A DNA stretch of 22,342 nt from DATJWY01 sp035500775 (GTDB taxonomy: Bacteria > Pseudomonadota > Alphaproteobacteria > Acetobacterales > Acetobacteraceae). Below the pieces are notes generated by a model that did not search any database, was not told the origin of the DNA, and saw only the letters and a program-made list of their open reading frames with translations. The stretch spans positions 1-22,342 of the forward strand of contig DATJWY010000003.1 of the NCBI GenBank assembly GCA_035500775.1, in the 5' to 3' direction. Positions 7,326 to 14,695 of the stretch are shown here, piece after piece. Numbering within the stretch: the first letter of the stretch is position 1; each line of letters starts with the position of its first letter. The translations under genes and the position numbers were made by a program.

Positions 7326-7359
7326 AGCGGTTTCACTGGGTGCCCCCAGTGAAACCGCT
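7326..7359. terminator. Perfect 15-bp hairpin between the ABC exporter and ALDH genes
   Basis: AGCGGTTTCACTGGG pairs perfectly with CCCAGTGAAACCGCT around a 4-nt loop. On the plus strand it is followed by TTTAT. It lies downstream of the ABC gene and 71 nt upstream of the ALDH start, so it could end exporter transcription or act as a dispersed intergenic repeat. I recall similar GAGCGGTTTCA-type intergenic motifs from related genomes, but that is memory, not a search. Confidence 0.6.
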
Positions 7360-7386
7360 TTATCCCTTTGATTTTGAGGCAATTGC

Positions 7387-7416
7387 ATCAGCCAGACCGG
7401 TGCCGGTCTGGCTGAT
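7387..7416. terminator. Perfect 14-bp hairpin after the ABC exporter gene
   Basis: ATCAGCCAGACCGG pairs perfectly with CCGGTCTGGCTGAT around a 2-nt loop, 37 nt past the exporter stop on the minus strand. No long U-tract follows. The core GCCAGACCGG also occurs in the hairpin at 14639-14657. Probably a terminator or half of a paired repeat element with 7326-7359. Confidence 0.6.
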
Positions 7417-7453
7417 ATTGCCCTGGCCGCCGGATTGCGCGCGCCCGAAACGC

Positions 7454-9229
7454 TCAGGCCGGGAGTGGCGTCGTCAGCTCCCCGGCCTCGCCCGGCTCCC
7501 GTTGCAGCACAAGGTGGCGGTCATGCAGTTGCGCCACCGCCGGCCGGTGCGCGATGGAGACGATGGTCGTGTGCGGCAGCCGCCGGCGCAGCGTTGCATA
7601 GAGCTGCGTTTCCGACTCCGGGTCGAGGTTGGAGGTCGCCTCGTCCAGGAACAGCCAGTCCGGCCGGGCGAGCAGGGCGCGGGCCAGGGCCAGGCGCTGC
7701 TGCTCGCCGCCGGAAAGGCGATGTTGCCAGCCGCCATTCTCGTCCAGGTGCGCGATGAATTGCCCGAGCCCGGCATCGCGCAGCGCCGCCTCCACCGTCT
7801 CCTGGCCGTAGCTTTCCGTATCGGCGGGGTAGGTGACGGCGCGGCGCAGCGTGCCGAGCGGCAAATAGGGGCGCTGCGGCAGGAACAGGTAGGTGCCGGC
7901 CGGCCGCCGCACCCGCCCCTCGCCGAACGGCCAGATGCCGGCGATTGCCCGGAACAGGGTGGACTTGCCGCTGCCGGAGCGGCCGGTGATCACCGTCGTG
8001 GAGCCACGCGGGAAGGCGACATGCGCGTGGTTCAGCAGCACGCTGCCGTCCGGCAGGGTCAGGGACAGGTCCTCCAGGGCGAGCGCCTGATCCTGCGCCG
8101 GTTCCAGCCGCGCGCCCTGCGCCTTCGCGGCGCGCGCGGCGATGATGGCGCGGTGGAAGGTCTCAAGTCGTCCGACCGTGGCGCGCCAGCTCGCGAGGCT
8201 CGGATACTGGTTGACGACCCAGGAGAGCGAGCTTTGCACGTTGCTGAAGCTATCGGCGATCTGCATCAGCGTGCCAAGCGTGATCGCGCCCGCGAAGTAG
8301 CGCGGCGCCGCCACCACGAACGGGAAAACCACCGCGATCTGGTTGTAGGACCCGGTCAGCGCGCCGACGATCTTGGTCCGGTTCATCAGGTCGCGGAAAT
8401 TATGCAGCACCCGGCCGAAGCGGTTGAGCAGCACGTGCCGCTCCTCGGTTTCGCCACCATAAAGGGCGATGCCTTCCGTGTTCTCGCGCACGCGCACCAG
8501 GCCAAAGCGGAAATCCGCTTCCAGCCGCTGCTGCCAGAAGCGCAGCCCGACGAGTTGCCGCCCCACCCAGTGCGTCAGCCCCGTGCCAAGCACCGCGTAG
8601 ATCAGGGCCGCGAACACCATGTAGCCGGGGATGGTGACGCCGAAGAGGGTCAATGGGCCGGAGATGCCCCACAGCACGGTCACGTAGCTGATCAGCGAGA
8701 CGACGTTGGAGATCAGGTCGAGACCGAGGGAGAGCGTGTCGGCGGTGTAGTCCCGCAGGTCGTCGGCGATACGCTGGTCCGGGTTATCGGTGCCCGGGCT
8801 GTCCGGATCGGCGGTGAGGCTGATGCGGTAATAGGCGCGGTCCGACATCCATTCATCGATGAGATGGGTGGTCAGCCAGCGCCGCCAGTGCATTTGCAGC
8901 CATTGCTGCAGCCAGACGCTGTACACCGCGAGCACGACGAAGACGGCCGCGATGCCGCAGAACCCGGGCATGATGGGGAGCGTGCTGCCGCTCGGCTCCA
9001 CGCGCCAGGTGAAGATCAGCTGGATGAAGGCGTGCCAGTCCTTCTGCTGCAACGAGTTGTACCATTGCGCGCGCCAGAAGGTCAGCAGCACGCCGAGGCC
9101 CACCTGCAGCAGATTGAGGACGATCAGCAGGACCAGAACCCCGATCGCCCCCCAGCGCTCTTCCGATCTCAGGAAGTACGGCTTGAACAGGTGCCAGGCG
9201 TCGCGGAATACGGGGCCGAGTCGTTGCAT
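7454..9229 (-). CDS. Fused ABC transporter permease/ATP-binding protein, YddA/SbmA-BacA-like
   Basis: A 591-residue half-transporter that should work as a homodimer in the inner membrane. The N-terminal ~340 residues form the ABC_membrane_2 / SbmA-BacA type domain, with hydrophobic segments near 27-50, 90-110, 170-215 and 290-325, and the motif WRRWLTTHLIDEWMSDRAYYR that is diagnostic for this group. The C-terminal nucleotide-binding domain has Walker A GRSGSGKS (416-423), signature LSGGEQ (505-510), Walker B WLFLDE (525-530) and H-loop His561. Characterised relatives move peptides, vitamin B12-like molecules or very-long-chain acyl compounds. The substrate here is unknown and no partner gene is adjacent. 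The ATG at 9229 has only a weak ribosome-binding site but gives the family's usual N-terminus. Confidence 0.93.
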   Translation of the reverse strand: MQRLGPVFRDAWHLFKPYFLRSEERWGAIGVLVLLIVLNLLQVGLGVLLTFWRAQWYNSLQQKDWHAFIQLIFTWRVEPSGSTLPIMPGFCGIAAVFVVLAVYSVWLQQWLQMHWRRWLTTHLIDEWMSDRAYYRISLTADPDSPGTDNPDQRIADDLRDYTADTLSLGLDLISNVVSLISYVTVLWGISGPLTLFGVTIPGYMVFAALIYAVLGTGLTHWVGRQLVGLRFWQQRLEADFRFGLVRVRENTEGIALYGGETEERHVLLNRFGRVLHNFRDLMNRTKIVGALTGSYNQIAVVFPFVVAAPRYFAGAITLGTLMQIADSFSNVQSSLSWVVNQYPSLASWRATVGRLETFHRAIIAARAAKAQGARLEPAQDQALALEDLSLTLPDGSVLLNHAHVAFPRGSTTVITGRSGSGKSTLFRAIAGIWPFGEGRVRRPAGTYLFLPQRPYLPLGTLRRAVTYPADTESYGQETVEAALRDAGLGQFIAHLDENGGWQHRLSGGEQQRLALARALLARPDWLFLDEATSNLDPESETQLYATLRRRLPHTTIVSIAHRPAVAQLHDRHLVLQREPGEAGELTTPLPA

Positions 9230-9398
9230 CGCGTCTTGGTCCGGGGCTAGGGCGTCGTGGCAAAGGAGGGTGGGCGCGGGCGGTGTTCAGCCCGACGGCG
9301 TCCCGGATGGCGCCGGGGTCGGGCGCCGCTTCGCGCCTTGCGCGACCCAGGTCTGTAAAGATGTCGTGGACAGGTGTCCAGCAAACGGCCGGCGGCGC

Positions 9399-9674
9399 TC
9401 ATTCCTCCTGCCGCCGCAACCGCAACCGGATGACACCGCGAACATCCTCCGGTGCGACCGGCCGGCCCTTGCGCAGGATGTCGATGCGCCCCTCCCGGGC
9501 CAGGCGGATGGCGACGCGGCGCACCGGGCCGAGCAGGCGTCGCCACTCAGGATCGAGCGCGCGCGCCGCCTCGCTCGGACAGATCGACCCCGCGCCACGT
9601 TCGGTGACGAGGCGTAGGATCGTGGCTTCTATGCTGGTATCGCCGGGTTGGCCCGGTCCGGAGGCGGTGGTCAT
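9399..9674 (-). CDS. DUF3253 family protein
   Basis: A 91-residue protein matching the DUF3253 pattern, a small winged-helix-like family of unknown function. It shows an ATILRLVTERG helix, the conserved CPSEAARAL stretch, W-R-R-L-L-G-P-V-R-R and the strand-forming GRIDILRKGRPVAPEDVRGVIRLRL. Start set at the ATG at 9674; a GTG start at 9731 adds a basic, low-complexity extension not expected in the family. Neither start has a strong ribosome-binding site. It is followed on the same strand by the ABC exporter gene after a gap of about 170 nt, and preceded by the EAL gene, with no evident functional link to either. Confidence 0.82.
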   Translation of the reverse strand: MTTASGPGQPGDTSIEATILRLVTERGAGSICPSEAARALDPEWRRLLGPVRRVAIRLAREGRIDILRKGRPVAPEDVRGVIRLRLRRQEE

Positions 9675-9803
9675 GGGACGGAGGCTCGCGCGGATGCGCG
9701 TCCGGCGCAAGGAGCGGGGCGCCGGAAGCACCGGGACGCGTCGCGCCGGAAGGCGCGCCTGAGGATATGTCCGGGGATGCGTCCGAAGAACGCGCCGGGG
9801 TTT

Positions 9804-10661
9804 TCAGCCGGCGAGCCGCGCCCGCAACGGCTCCGCCGCCATGGGCCGGCAGAACAGGTAACCCTGCCCCTCGTCGCAGCCGATGGCGCGCAAGGCCTGC
9901 AATTCGGCCTCGGTTTCGATGCCCGCGCCGAGAACGCTCAGGCCCAGCGCGTGCCCGGTCTCGACGATGGCGCGCGCGATCGCCAGATCCTCCGGGTCGC
10001 GCGGCAGGCCGCGCGTCAGCGTTCGGCCCAGTTTCAGCGCGGTGAGCGGCAGGCGTCTCAGCGGCAGCAGGCTGGCAAGGCCGTCGCCGAAATCGTCCAG
10101 CACCAGGCCGACTCCCTGGTCGCGTAGCGCGGCGAGCGCGAGGAACGTTTCCTCATCCGTCTCCGCGAGCAGCGCCTCGGTGAATTCGAGTTCCAACCGC
10201 TCCGGCGGCAGGCCGGTGATTTCGAGCGCCGCGGCGACATCGCGCAGCACCGCCCCATCCTCGAACTGTGCCGCCGCGATATTGACCGAGATGCGGGGCG
10301 CCACTGCGCCTCCGGGCCATTGCGCCGCCTCGGTGCAGGCGGTGCGCAGCACCCAGGCGCCGATCTCGTGGATCAGGCCACTCCGCTCCGCGACGGGCAG
10401 GAAGGTGGCGGGCGGCGTGTTGCCACGCCTTCCATGCGGCCAGCGGAGCAGCGCCTCCACGCCGCGGATCGCACCGTCGCGCAGGCAGATTCGCGGCTGG
10501 TAATGTAGCAGGAACTCGCCGGCCGACACCGCCGCCCGCAACTCCGCTTCCAGCCGCCGCCCCTCCGCCATCTCCGACCGTGCACGGAGCCCCGCACCCG
10601 CCCGGGACCGGCGGCCTGGATCCGTCGCGAGTGTGTCGTGCAGATTGGCGTTGATCGACAT
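9804..10661 (-). CDS. Stand-alone EAL-domain protein with a degenerate active site
   Basis: A 285-residue protein consisting of an EAL (cyclic-di-GMP phosphodiesterase-type) domain at about 40-280 without GGDEF, PAS or membrane segments. Retained residues include Glu69 (EALLRW), Asn127 (SVNIAAAQF), Glu159 (ELEFTE), Asp189-Asp190 (LDDFG), Lys210 (ALKLGR), Glu249 and Gln266 (DEGQGYLF). Two normally conserved positions are changed: the Asp of the LKID motif is Gly212, and the first Glu of the (A)EGVET motif is Ala246 (VLGAGIET). In characterised EAL enzymes these residues take part in metal binding and catalysis, so c-di-GMP hydrolysis may be weak or lost and the protein could be a binding or regulatory form. 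Start at 10661 chosen because the frame upstream to 10697 contains a leader hairpin and no ribosome-binding site. Confidence 0.88.
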   Translation of the reverse strand: MSINANLHDTLATDPGRRSRAGAGLRARSEMAEGRRLEAELRAAVSAGEFLLHYQPRICLRDGAIRGVEALLRWPHGRRGNTPPATFLPVAERSGLIHEIGAWVLRTACTEAAQWPGGAVAPRISVNIAAAQFEDGAVLRDVAAALEITGLPPERLELEFTEALLAETDEETFLALAALRDQGVGLVLDDFGDGLASLLPLRRLPLTALKLGRTLTRGLPRDPEDLAIARAIVETGHALGLSVLGAGIETEAELQALRAIGCDEGQGYLFCRPMAAEPLRARLAG

Positions 10662-10663
10662 GA

Positions 10664-10696
10664 TGAGACAAATCCACCTAACAGATTTCAGTCTCA
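10664..10696 (-). promoter_or_regulatory. Leader hairpin exposing the ribosome-binding region of the EAL gene
   Basis: On the minus strand TGAGAC...AAATC pairs with GATTT...GTCTCA, 11 base pairs with a 2-nt bulge. The 9-nt loop contains TTAGGTG, the only Shine-Dalgarno-like sequence before the ATG at 10661. The stem ends 2 nt from the start codon. This could control translation of the EAL gene, for example by temperature or a bound factor. Structure judged by eye. Confidence 0.4.
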
Positions 10697-10852
10697 TTTC
10701 ACGATACGCGCCCTGAATCGGGTCTTAAGCGCCGGGGCGAGGCCAGGCGGTTGCGCGCCGGGACATCACGTTCCGATCTCGCCCATGGTTCCGCTTCCCG
10801 CGTTGCCGATCGCGTCTTACATCCAGAAGACAAGACGATCTGGAGGACGCGG

Positions 10853-11548
10853 ATGATCGAGGTCTGGAGCTGGCCCACGCCCAACGGGCACAAGGTCCAT
10901 ATCGCACTGGAGGAACTCGGGCTGCCCTACACGGTCATCCCGGTCGATATCGGCGCCGGCGACCAGTTCAAGCCGGAATTCCTGGCGATCACGCCCAATC
11001 ACCGCATCCCCGCGATCGTCGATCCGGACGGGCCGGATGGCGAGCCGATCACCTTGTTCGAATCGGGTGCGATCCTGATCTATCTGGCGGAGAAGGCGGC
11101 GCGTCTGATCCCCAACAGCGCCGCCGCCCGCTACCGTTGCCTGCAATGGCTGATGTTCCAGATGGGCGGGATCGGGCCGATGTTCGGCCAGTACAATCAT
11201 TTCGCGAGTTACGCGCCGGAAAAGATCCCCTACGCCATCGAGCGTTACGGCAAGGAAGTCCGGCGGCTGCACGGCGTGCTGGAGAAGCGTCTCTCCCGGA
11301 GCGAGTATCTCGCCGGCTCCGGCTATTCCATCGCCGACATCGCGACCTTCCCCTGGCTGCGCAATCCGGAATCGCGCGGCATCGATCTCGCCGAGTTCCC
11401 GTCGGTGAAGCGCTGGTTCGACGCCATCGCCGCCCGTGCGGCGGTGCAGCGCGGCCTCACCGTGCTGAGCGACAAGCAGCGCAAGGGCCCGATAACCGAC
11501 GAGCAGCGCGAGAACATGTTCGGCACGAAGCAGTTCGCGCCGCGCTGA
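10853..11548 (+). CDS. yfcG: Nu-class glutathione transferase / disulfide-bond oxidoreductase, YfcG-like
   Basis: A 231-residue cytosolic protein with an N-terminal thioredoxin-fold GST domain (1-82) and a C-terminal helical domain (about 88-210). The N-terminal TPNGHK motif supplies Thr9 and Asn11, the glutathione-contacting residues that replace the usual Tyr/Ser/Cys in E. coli YfcG. FESGAILIYLAEK (69-81) is the conserved glutathione-binding helix region, and GPM(F/L)GQ, HF and PYAIERY match YfcG closely. Members reduce disulfides using two glutathiones rather than conjugating electrophiles. GGAGG lies 7 nt before the ATG at 10853. The gene ends 7 nt before the pabB start and is probably the first cistron of that operon; the metabolic reason for the pairing is unclear. 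Confidence 0.93.
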   Translation: MIEVWSWPTPNGHKVHIALEELGLPYTVIPVDIGAGDQFKPEFLAITPNHRIPAIVDPDGPDGEPITLFESGAILIYLAEKAARLIPNSAAARYRCLQWLMFQMGGIGPMFGQYNHFASYAPEKIPYAIERYGKEVRRLHGVLEKRLSRSEYLAGSGYSIADIATFPWLRNPESRGIDLAEFPSVKRWFDAIAARAAVQRGLTVLSDKQRKGPITDEQRENMFGTKQFAPR

Positions 11549-11555
11549 CCGGGTG

Positions 11556-13067
11556 ATGGAGGTTTCCTGTCTCGCGCCGGCCGCGCCGGCCGGGGGGGCG
11601 TCCGGCATGGCCAACGGCGCGGGGGCCGAGGCCCTCGCCCCCGGCGGCCCCTGGGTGCGTGAGATTGTCTGGCGTGAGCCGGAAGCGGCCTTCCACGCCG
11701 TGCGCGCCGAGCCCTGGCTGGCCTGGCTGGACAGTGGCGGCATACCGGATGAGCGCGGCCGCTTCAGCTATCTCTGCGTCGCGCCGTTCCGCCGTATCGA
11801 GGCGCGGCAGGGGCGGGTATCGGTGGACGGGGCAGCGGTGGACGGCGATCCGTTCACGGTGCTTGCCGCCGAGCTGACCCGCTGGCGCCAGCCGGCCGTG
11901 GCGGGGCCGGCGCCCTTTCTCGGCGGCGCCGTCGGCTTCCTCGGCTACGAGCTTGGCACCGCGCTGGAGCATCTGACCACGCGGCATCCCGCCCCGCCGG
12001 ATGTGCCGGACATGGCGGTCGGGCTCTACGACCTGCTGCTGGTGTTCGACCGCGCGCGGCGCCGCGCCTGGATCGTCGCCTCCGGCCTGCCGGAAACCGA
12101 TCTCCCGGCGCGCCGCGCCCGGGCGGAACGCCGGATCGCCGCATTGCACGCCCGGCTCGCCGCGGCCAGCCCTCCCGCGCCCGTTCCACCGCCAGCCCCG
12201 GCCCACGCCGATCCCGGCTGGCGGCCCGATCTTGCGCGGCAGGACTACGAGGCGCGGGTGCGGCGGGTGCTCGACTACATCGTCGCCGGCGACATCTATC
12301 AGGCCAATTTCACCATGGCGCATCGCGCGCCGCGCCCGCCCGGTCTCGACGCGGCCGACCTCCATCTGGCGCTGCGGGCGGAAAGCCCGGCCCCGTTCGG
12401 CGCCTTTCTCGCCTGCGGTCCGGACCTCGCGCTCGCCAGCGTCTCGCCGGAGCGTTTCCTCAGTCTCGACCCGTCCGGCCGGGTGGAGACGCGGCCGATC
12501 AAGGGCACGCGCCCGCGCGCGGCCGATCCCGCCGCCGATGCCGCCCTGCGCGCGGCGCTGGCCGAGAGCCGAAAGGACCGGGCGGAAAACCTGATGATCG
12601 TCGATCTGCTGCGCAACGATATCAGCCGCGTGGCCGAGATCGGCAGCGTCCGGGTGCCGGCGCTCTGCGCGGTGGAGAGCTTCGCCTCCGTGCATCACCT
12701 GGTCTCGGTGGTGGAGGGGCGGCTCTGCCCCGGATGCGGGCCGGTCGATCTGCTGCGCGCCACCTTCCCGGGCGGCTCGGTCACCGGCGCGCCGAAGATC
12801 CGCGCCATGCAGATCATCGACGAACTGGAAGCCGCGCGGCGCGGCCCCTATTGCGGCAGCATCGCCTGGATCGGCTTCGACGGCACCATGGACAGCAACA
12901 TCGTCATCCGCACCTTGGTCGTCACCCGGGACGCGGTCGTGGCACAGGCCGGTGGGGGGATCGTCGCCGATTCCGACCCTGCCGCCGAATACGAGGAAAT
13001 GCTGGTGAAGGTGGCGCCGCTGCTGCGGGCGCTGGCGCGGGCCGGTGGGGCAGGGGAGCGGCCATGA
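11556..13067 (+). CDS. pabB: Aminodeoxychorismate synthase component I
   Basis: Converts chorismate plus ammonia (from the PabA glutaminase) to 4-amino-4-deoxychorismate, the first step to p-aminobenzoate and folate. The protein is about 503 residues: an anthranilate-synthase-I-like N-terminal domain (about 35-200), then the chorismate-binding domain (about 225-495). It shows GDIYQANF, PIKGTRPR (Lys near 316, the PabB-type nucleophile that separates it from TrpE), DLLRNDISRV and FPGGSVTGAPKIRAM. The start is uncertain: ATG at 11556 lies 7 nt after the yfcG stop, while an in-frame ATG at 11607 with a G-rich ribosome-binding stretch would remove a low-complexity N-terminus. It overlaps pabC by 4 nt (ATGA), indicating coupling. 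pabA is not in the window. Confidence 0.93.
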   Translation: MEVSCLAPAAPAGGASGMANGAGAEALAPGGPWVREIVWREPEAAFHAVRAEPWLAWLDSGGIPDERGRFSYLCVAPFRRIEARQGRVSVDGAAVDGDPFTVLAAELTRWRQPAVAGPAPFLGGAVGFLGYELGTALEHLTTRHPAPPDVPDMAVGLYDLLLVFDRARRRAWIVASGLPETDLPARRARAERRIAALHARLAAASPPAPVPPPAPAHADPGWRPDLARQDYEARVRRVLDYIVAGDIYQANFTMAHRAPRPPGLDAADLHLALRAESPAPFGAFLACGPDLALASVSPERFLSLDPSGRVETRPIKGTRPRAADPAADAALRAALAESRKDRAENLMIVDLLRNDISRVAEIGSVRVPALCAVESFASVHHLVSVVEGRLCPGCGPVDLLRATFPGGSVTGAPKIRAMQIIDELEAARRGPYCGSIAWIGFDGTMDSNIVIRTLVVTRDAVVAQAGGGIVADSDPAAEYEEMLVKVAPLLRALARAGGAGERP

Positions 13068-13861
13068 TTGTCTGGCTCAACGGCGCCCTGTTGCCCGCGG
13101 CGGAGGCCCGGATCGATCCGGCCGATCGCGGCTTCACCCTGGGCGACGGGCTGTTCGAGACGATCCGCATCGCCGCCGGCCGGCCGCGCCATCTGTCGCG
13201 GCATCTGGCGCGGCTGTGCGCCGGGGCGGAATTGCTCGACATGCCTCTGCCCTGGCCGGACGATGCGATCGGGGCGGCGCTGATCGAGCTGGCCGCCGCC
13301 ACCAGGCTCGCCGAGGCGGCGGCGCGGCTGACCCTGTCACGCGGGCCGGGGCCGCGCGGCCTCGTCCCGCCGCCGGCGCCGACGCCGACCGTGCTGATCA
13401 CCGTGGCGCCGTTGCCGCCGCCCTCCGGCCCGGTGCGGGCCGTGTTCTGCGGCGTGACCCGGCGCAACGAGGCCTCCCCGCTCAGCCGGATCAAATCCAC
13501 CAACACCCTGGATGCGATCCTGGCGCGGCAAGAGGCCGAGAGACGCGGCGCCGGGGAGGCGATCCTGCTCAATACGCGCGGGCTGGTCGCCGAGGCGACG
13601 GCCGCCAACATCTTCGTCCGCCAGGGCGGGCGTTGGCTGACCCCGCCGGTCGCGGATGGCGCCTTGCCGGGGATCACGCGCGGATTGCTGCTGGAGCGCG
13701 CCGATGTCGCCGAGGCGTCTCTTGCCCCGGCGGATCTGATGGACTCGGAGGGGGTGGTGCTGACCAGCAGCCTGGGCGTGCGAATGGTCGCGGCGCTGGA
13801 GGGGCAGGCGCTTCCGGTGGCGGCGGCCGAGGCGCTGCGGCTCTGGTGGAGCCTGGAATGA
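13064..13861 (+). CDS. pabC: Aminodeoxychorismate lyase (class IV PLP enzyme)
   Basis: Splits 4-amino-4-deoxychorismate into p-aminobenzoate and pyruvate, completing the branch begun by the adjacent pabB. The 265-residue fold-type IV pyridoxal-phosphate protein has the family N-terminus DRGFTLGDGLFETIR (21-35), the PLP-binding Lys at 144 (SRIKSTNTLDAILARQEA), Glu177 (GLVAEATAANIF) and the phosphate-binding TSS segment near the C-terminus. D-amino-acid and branched-chain aminotransferases share this fold, but the ATGA overlap with pabB makes PabC by far the most likely. GGGGAG precedes the ATG by 7 nt. The stop is followed at once by a hairpin at 13863-13887 and the repeat element, which probably end the operon. 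Confidence 0.93.
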   Translation: MIVWLNGALLPAAEARIDPADRGFTLGDGLFETIRIAAGRPRHLSRHLARLCAGAELLDMPLPWPDDAIGAALIELAAATRLAEAAARLTLSRGPGPRGLVPPPAPTPTVLITVAPLPPPSGPVRAVFCGVTRRNEASPLSRIKSTNTLDAILARQEAERRGAGEAILLNTRGLVAEATAANIFVRQGGRWLTPPVADGALPGITRGLLLERADVAEASLAPADLMDSEGVVLTSSLGVRMVAALEGQALPVAAAEALRLWWSLE

Positions 13862-13862
13862 A

Positions 13863-13887
13863 GACCAGGGGGCTTCGCCTCCTGGTC
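13863..13887. terminator. Hairpin immediately after pabC
   Basis: GACCAGGGGG pairs with CCTCCTGGTC-type sequence (10 pairs including one G-T) around a CTTCG loop, starting 1 nt after the pabC stop codon. No U-tract follows, but two further repeat hairpins do, so the whole array probably forms the terminator between the convergent pabC and methyltransferase genes. Confidence 0.6.
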
Positions 13888-13893
13888 CCCGAC

Positions 13894-13927
13894 TGGGGCC
13901 TTGATGCCCCAGACCCCCAATCACTTA
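13894..13927 (+). repeat. Hairpin repeat, module A, copy 4
   Basis: TGGGGCCTTGATGCCCCAGA followed by CCCCCAATCACTTA is nearly identical to 1-34. Located between the convergent pabC and methyltransferase genes, and followed after 6 nt by module B. Confidence 0.8.
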
Positions 13928-13933
13928 AGTAAA

Positions 13934-13986
13934 GGATTCCAAAGGCTAAGCCTTTGGCGGGGTCCAGGGGCAGAGCCCCTGGCCTT
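13934..13986 (+). repeat. Hairpin repeat, module B, copy 4
   Basis: Identical at 52 of 53 positions to 81-133, including both hairpins CCAAAGGC/GCCTTTGG and CCAGGGGC/GCCCCTGG. It ends 4 nt before the complement of the methyltransferase stop codon. Near-identity between distant copies, in contrast to the decayed copy at 5655-5816, suggests recent spread or gene conversion. Confidence 0.88.
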
Positions 13987-13990
13987 GGAT

Positions 13991-14599
13991 TTAACCCGGC
14001 GCGTAGCGCCAGAGGCTGGCCGGCGGGAAGTTCAGCGGCGTCCATGCCTCGCGCCGCGCGGTGAGGCCATGCCGTTTCCACGGCAGCGGCGAGGTCACGC
14101 AATAGCTGAAATGCAGGAAGCCGCGGCCGGGCGCCACGCTCTCGATCGCATCGATGAACCGGCGCTGTTCCGCTACCGGCAGGAGCACGAGCGGGATGCC
14201 GCAGACGACGGTGCCGATTCGCCCGTGCCATTGCGGCGGGATCAGATCCGAAAGGCTCCGCGCGTCGCCCTCGATCACCTGTGCGCCGGGCAGGATCTTG
14301 CGCAGATGCGCCGCCATGCTCGGCACGATCTCGACCACGAACAGGCGGTCGGGGGGGATGCCGCTATCCAGCAGCGCGCGGGAGACGACGCCGGTGCCGG
14401 CGCCAAGCTCCAGCACCGCCTCATCCGGGGCGCGGCGCGTATGCGCCACCACCCGCCGGCAAAGATGCGGGGAGGAGGGGACGATCGACCCCATCTGCAG
14501 CGGATTCGCGAGCCAGCGCCGGAAAAAGAGGCTGGCATTGGAAATGGTTTTTGGCAGGTCGTTTTGCTGAACGCCTGCGACATTCATGCCGCTATGCAC
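13991..14599 (-). CDS. Class I SAM-dependent methyltransferase, phospholipid N-methyltransferase (PmtA)-like
   Basis: A 202-residue protein with a Rossmann SAM-binding motif AVLELGAGTGVVSRAL (61-76), an acidic VVEI at the end of strand 2 and EGDARSL after strand 3. The N-terminal FFRRWLANPLQMGSIVPSS (25-43) is characteristic of the Rhodobacter-type PmtA/COG3963 group, which methylates phosphatidylethanolamine towards phosphatidylcholine at the membrane surface. Some members of this group act on other substrates, and KsgA-like rRNA dimethylases share the fold, so the substrate is inferred. The GTG at 14599 follows a GGGGG stretch; an ATG at 14587 is an alternative. It is on the same strand as rpmG but separated by a hairpin. 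Confidence 0.82.
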   Translation of the reverse strand: MHSGMNVAGVQQNDLPKTISNASLFFRRWLANPLQMGSIVPSSPHLCRRVVAHTRRAPDEAVLELGAGTGVVSRALLDSGIPPDRLFVVEIVPSMAAHLRKILPGAQVIEGDARSLSDLIPPQWHGRIGTVVCGIPLVLLPVAEQRRFIDAIESVAPGRGFLHFSYCVTSPLPWKRHGLTARREAWTPLNFPPASLWRYAPG

Positions 14600-14638
14600 A
14601 GAACCCCCATTAGATCGTCTTGGGAGGCCCTGCCGCTA

Positions 14639-14657
14639 TCCGGCCAGACCGGCCGGA
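14639..14657. terminator. Hairpin between rpmG and the methyltransferase gene
   Basis: TCCGGCC pairs perfectly with GGCCGGA around a 5-nt loop, about 40 nt after the rpmG stop on the minus strand. It lacks a U-tract on that strand. It could terminate the rpmG transcript. Its GCCAGACCGG core resembles the hairpin at 7387-7416. Confidence 0.45.
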
Positions 14658-14695
14658 CCAAAATGGAACGGCGGGACCTGGCCGGGATGGCGAAC

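Noticed and set aside
7340..9250. A 636-codon plus-strand frame opposite the ABC exporter
   Set aside because: It mirrors the exporter gene, has no family signature, and starts inside the 7326-7359 hairpin; composition artefact.
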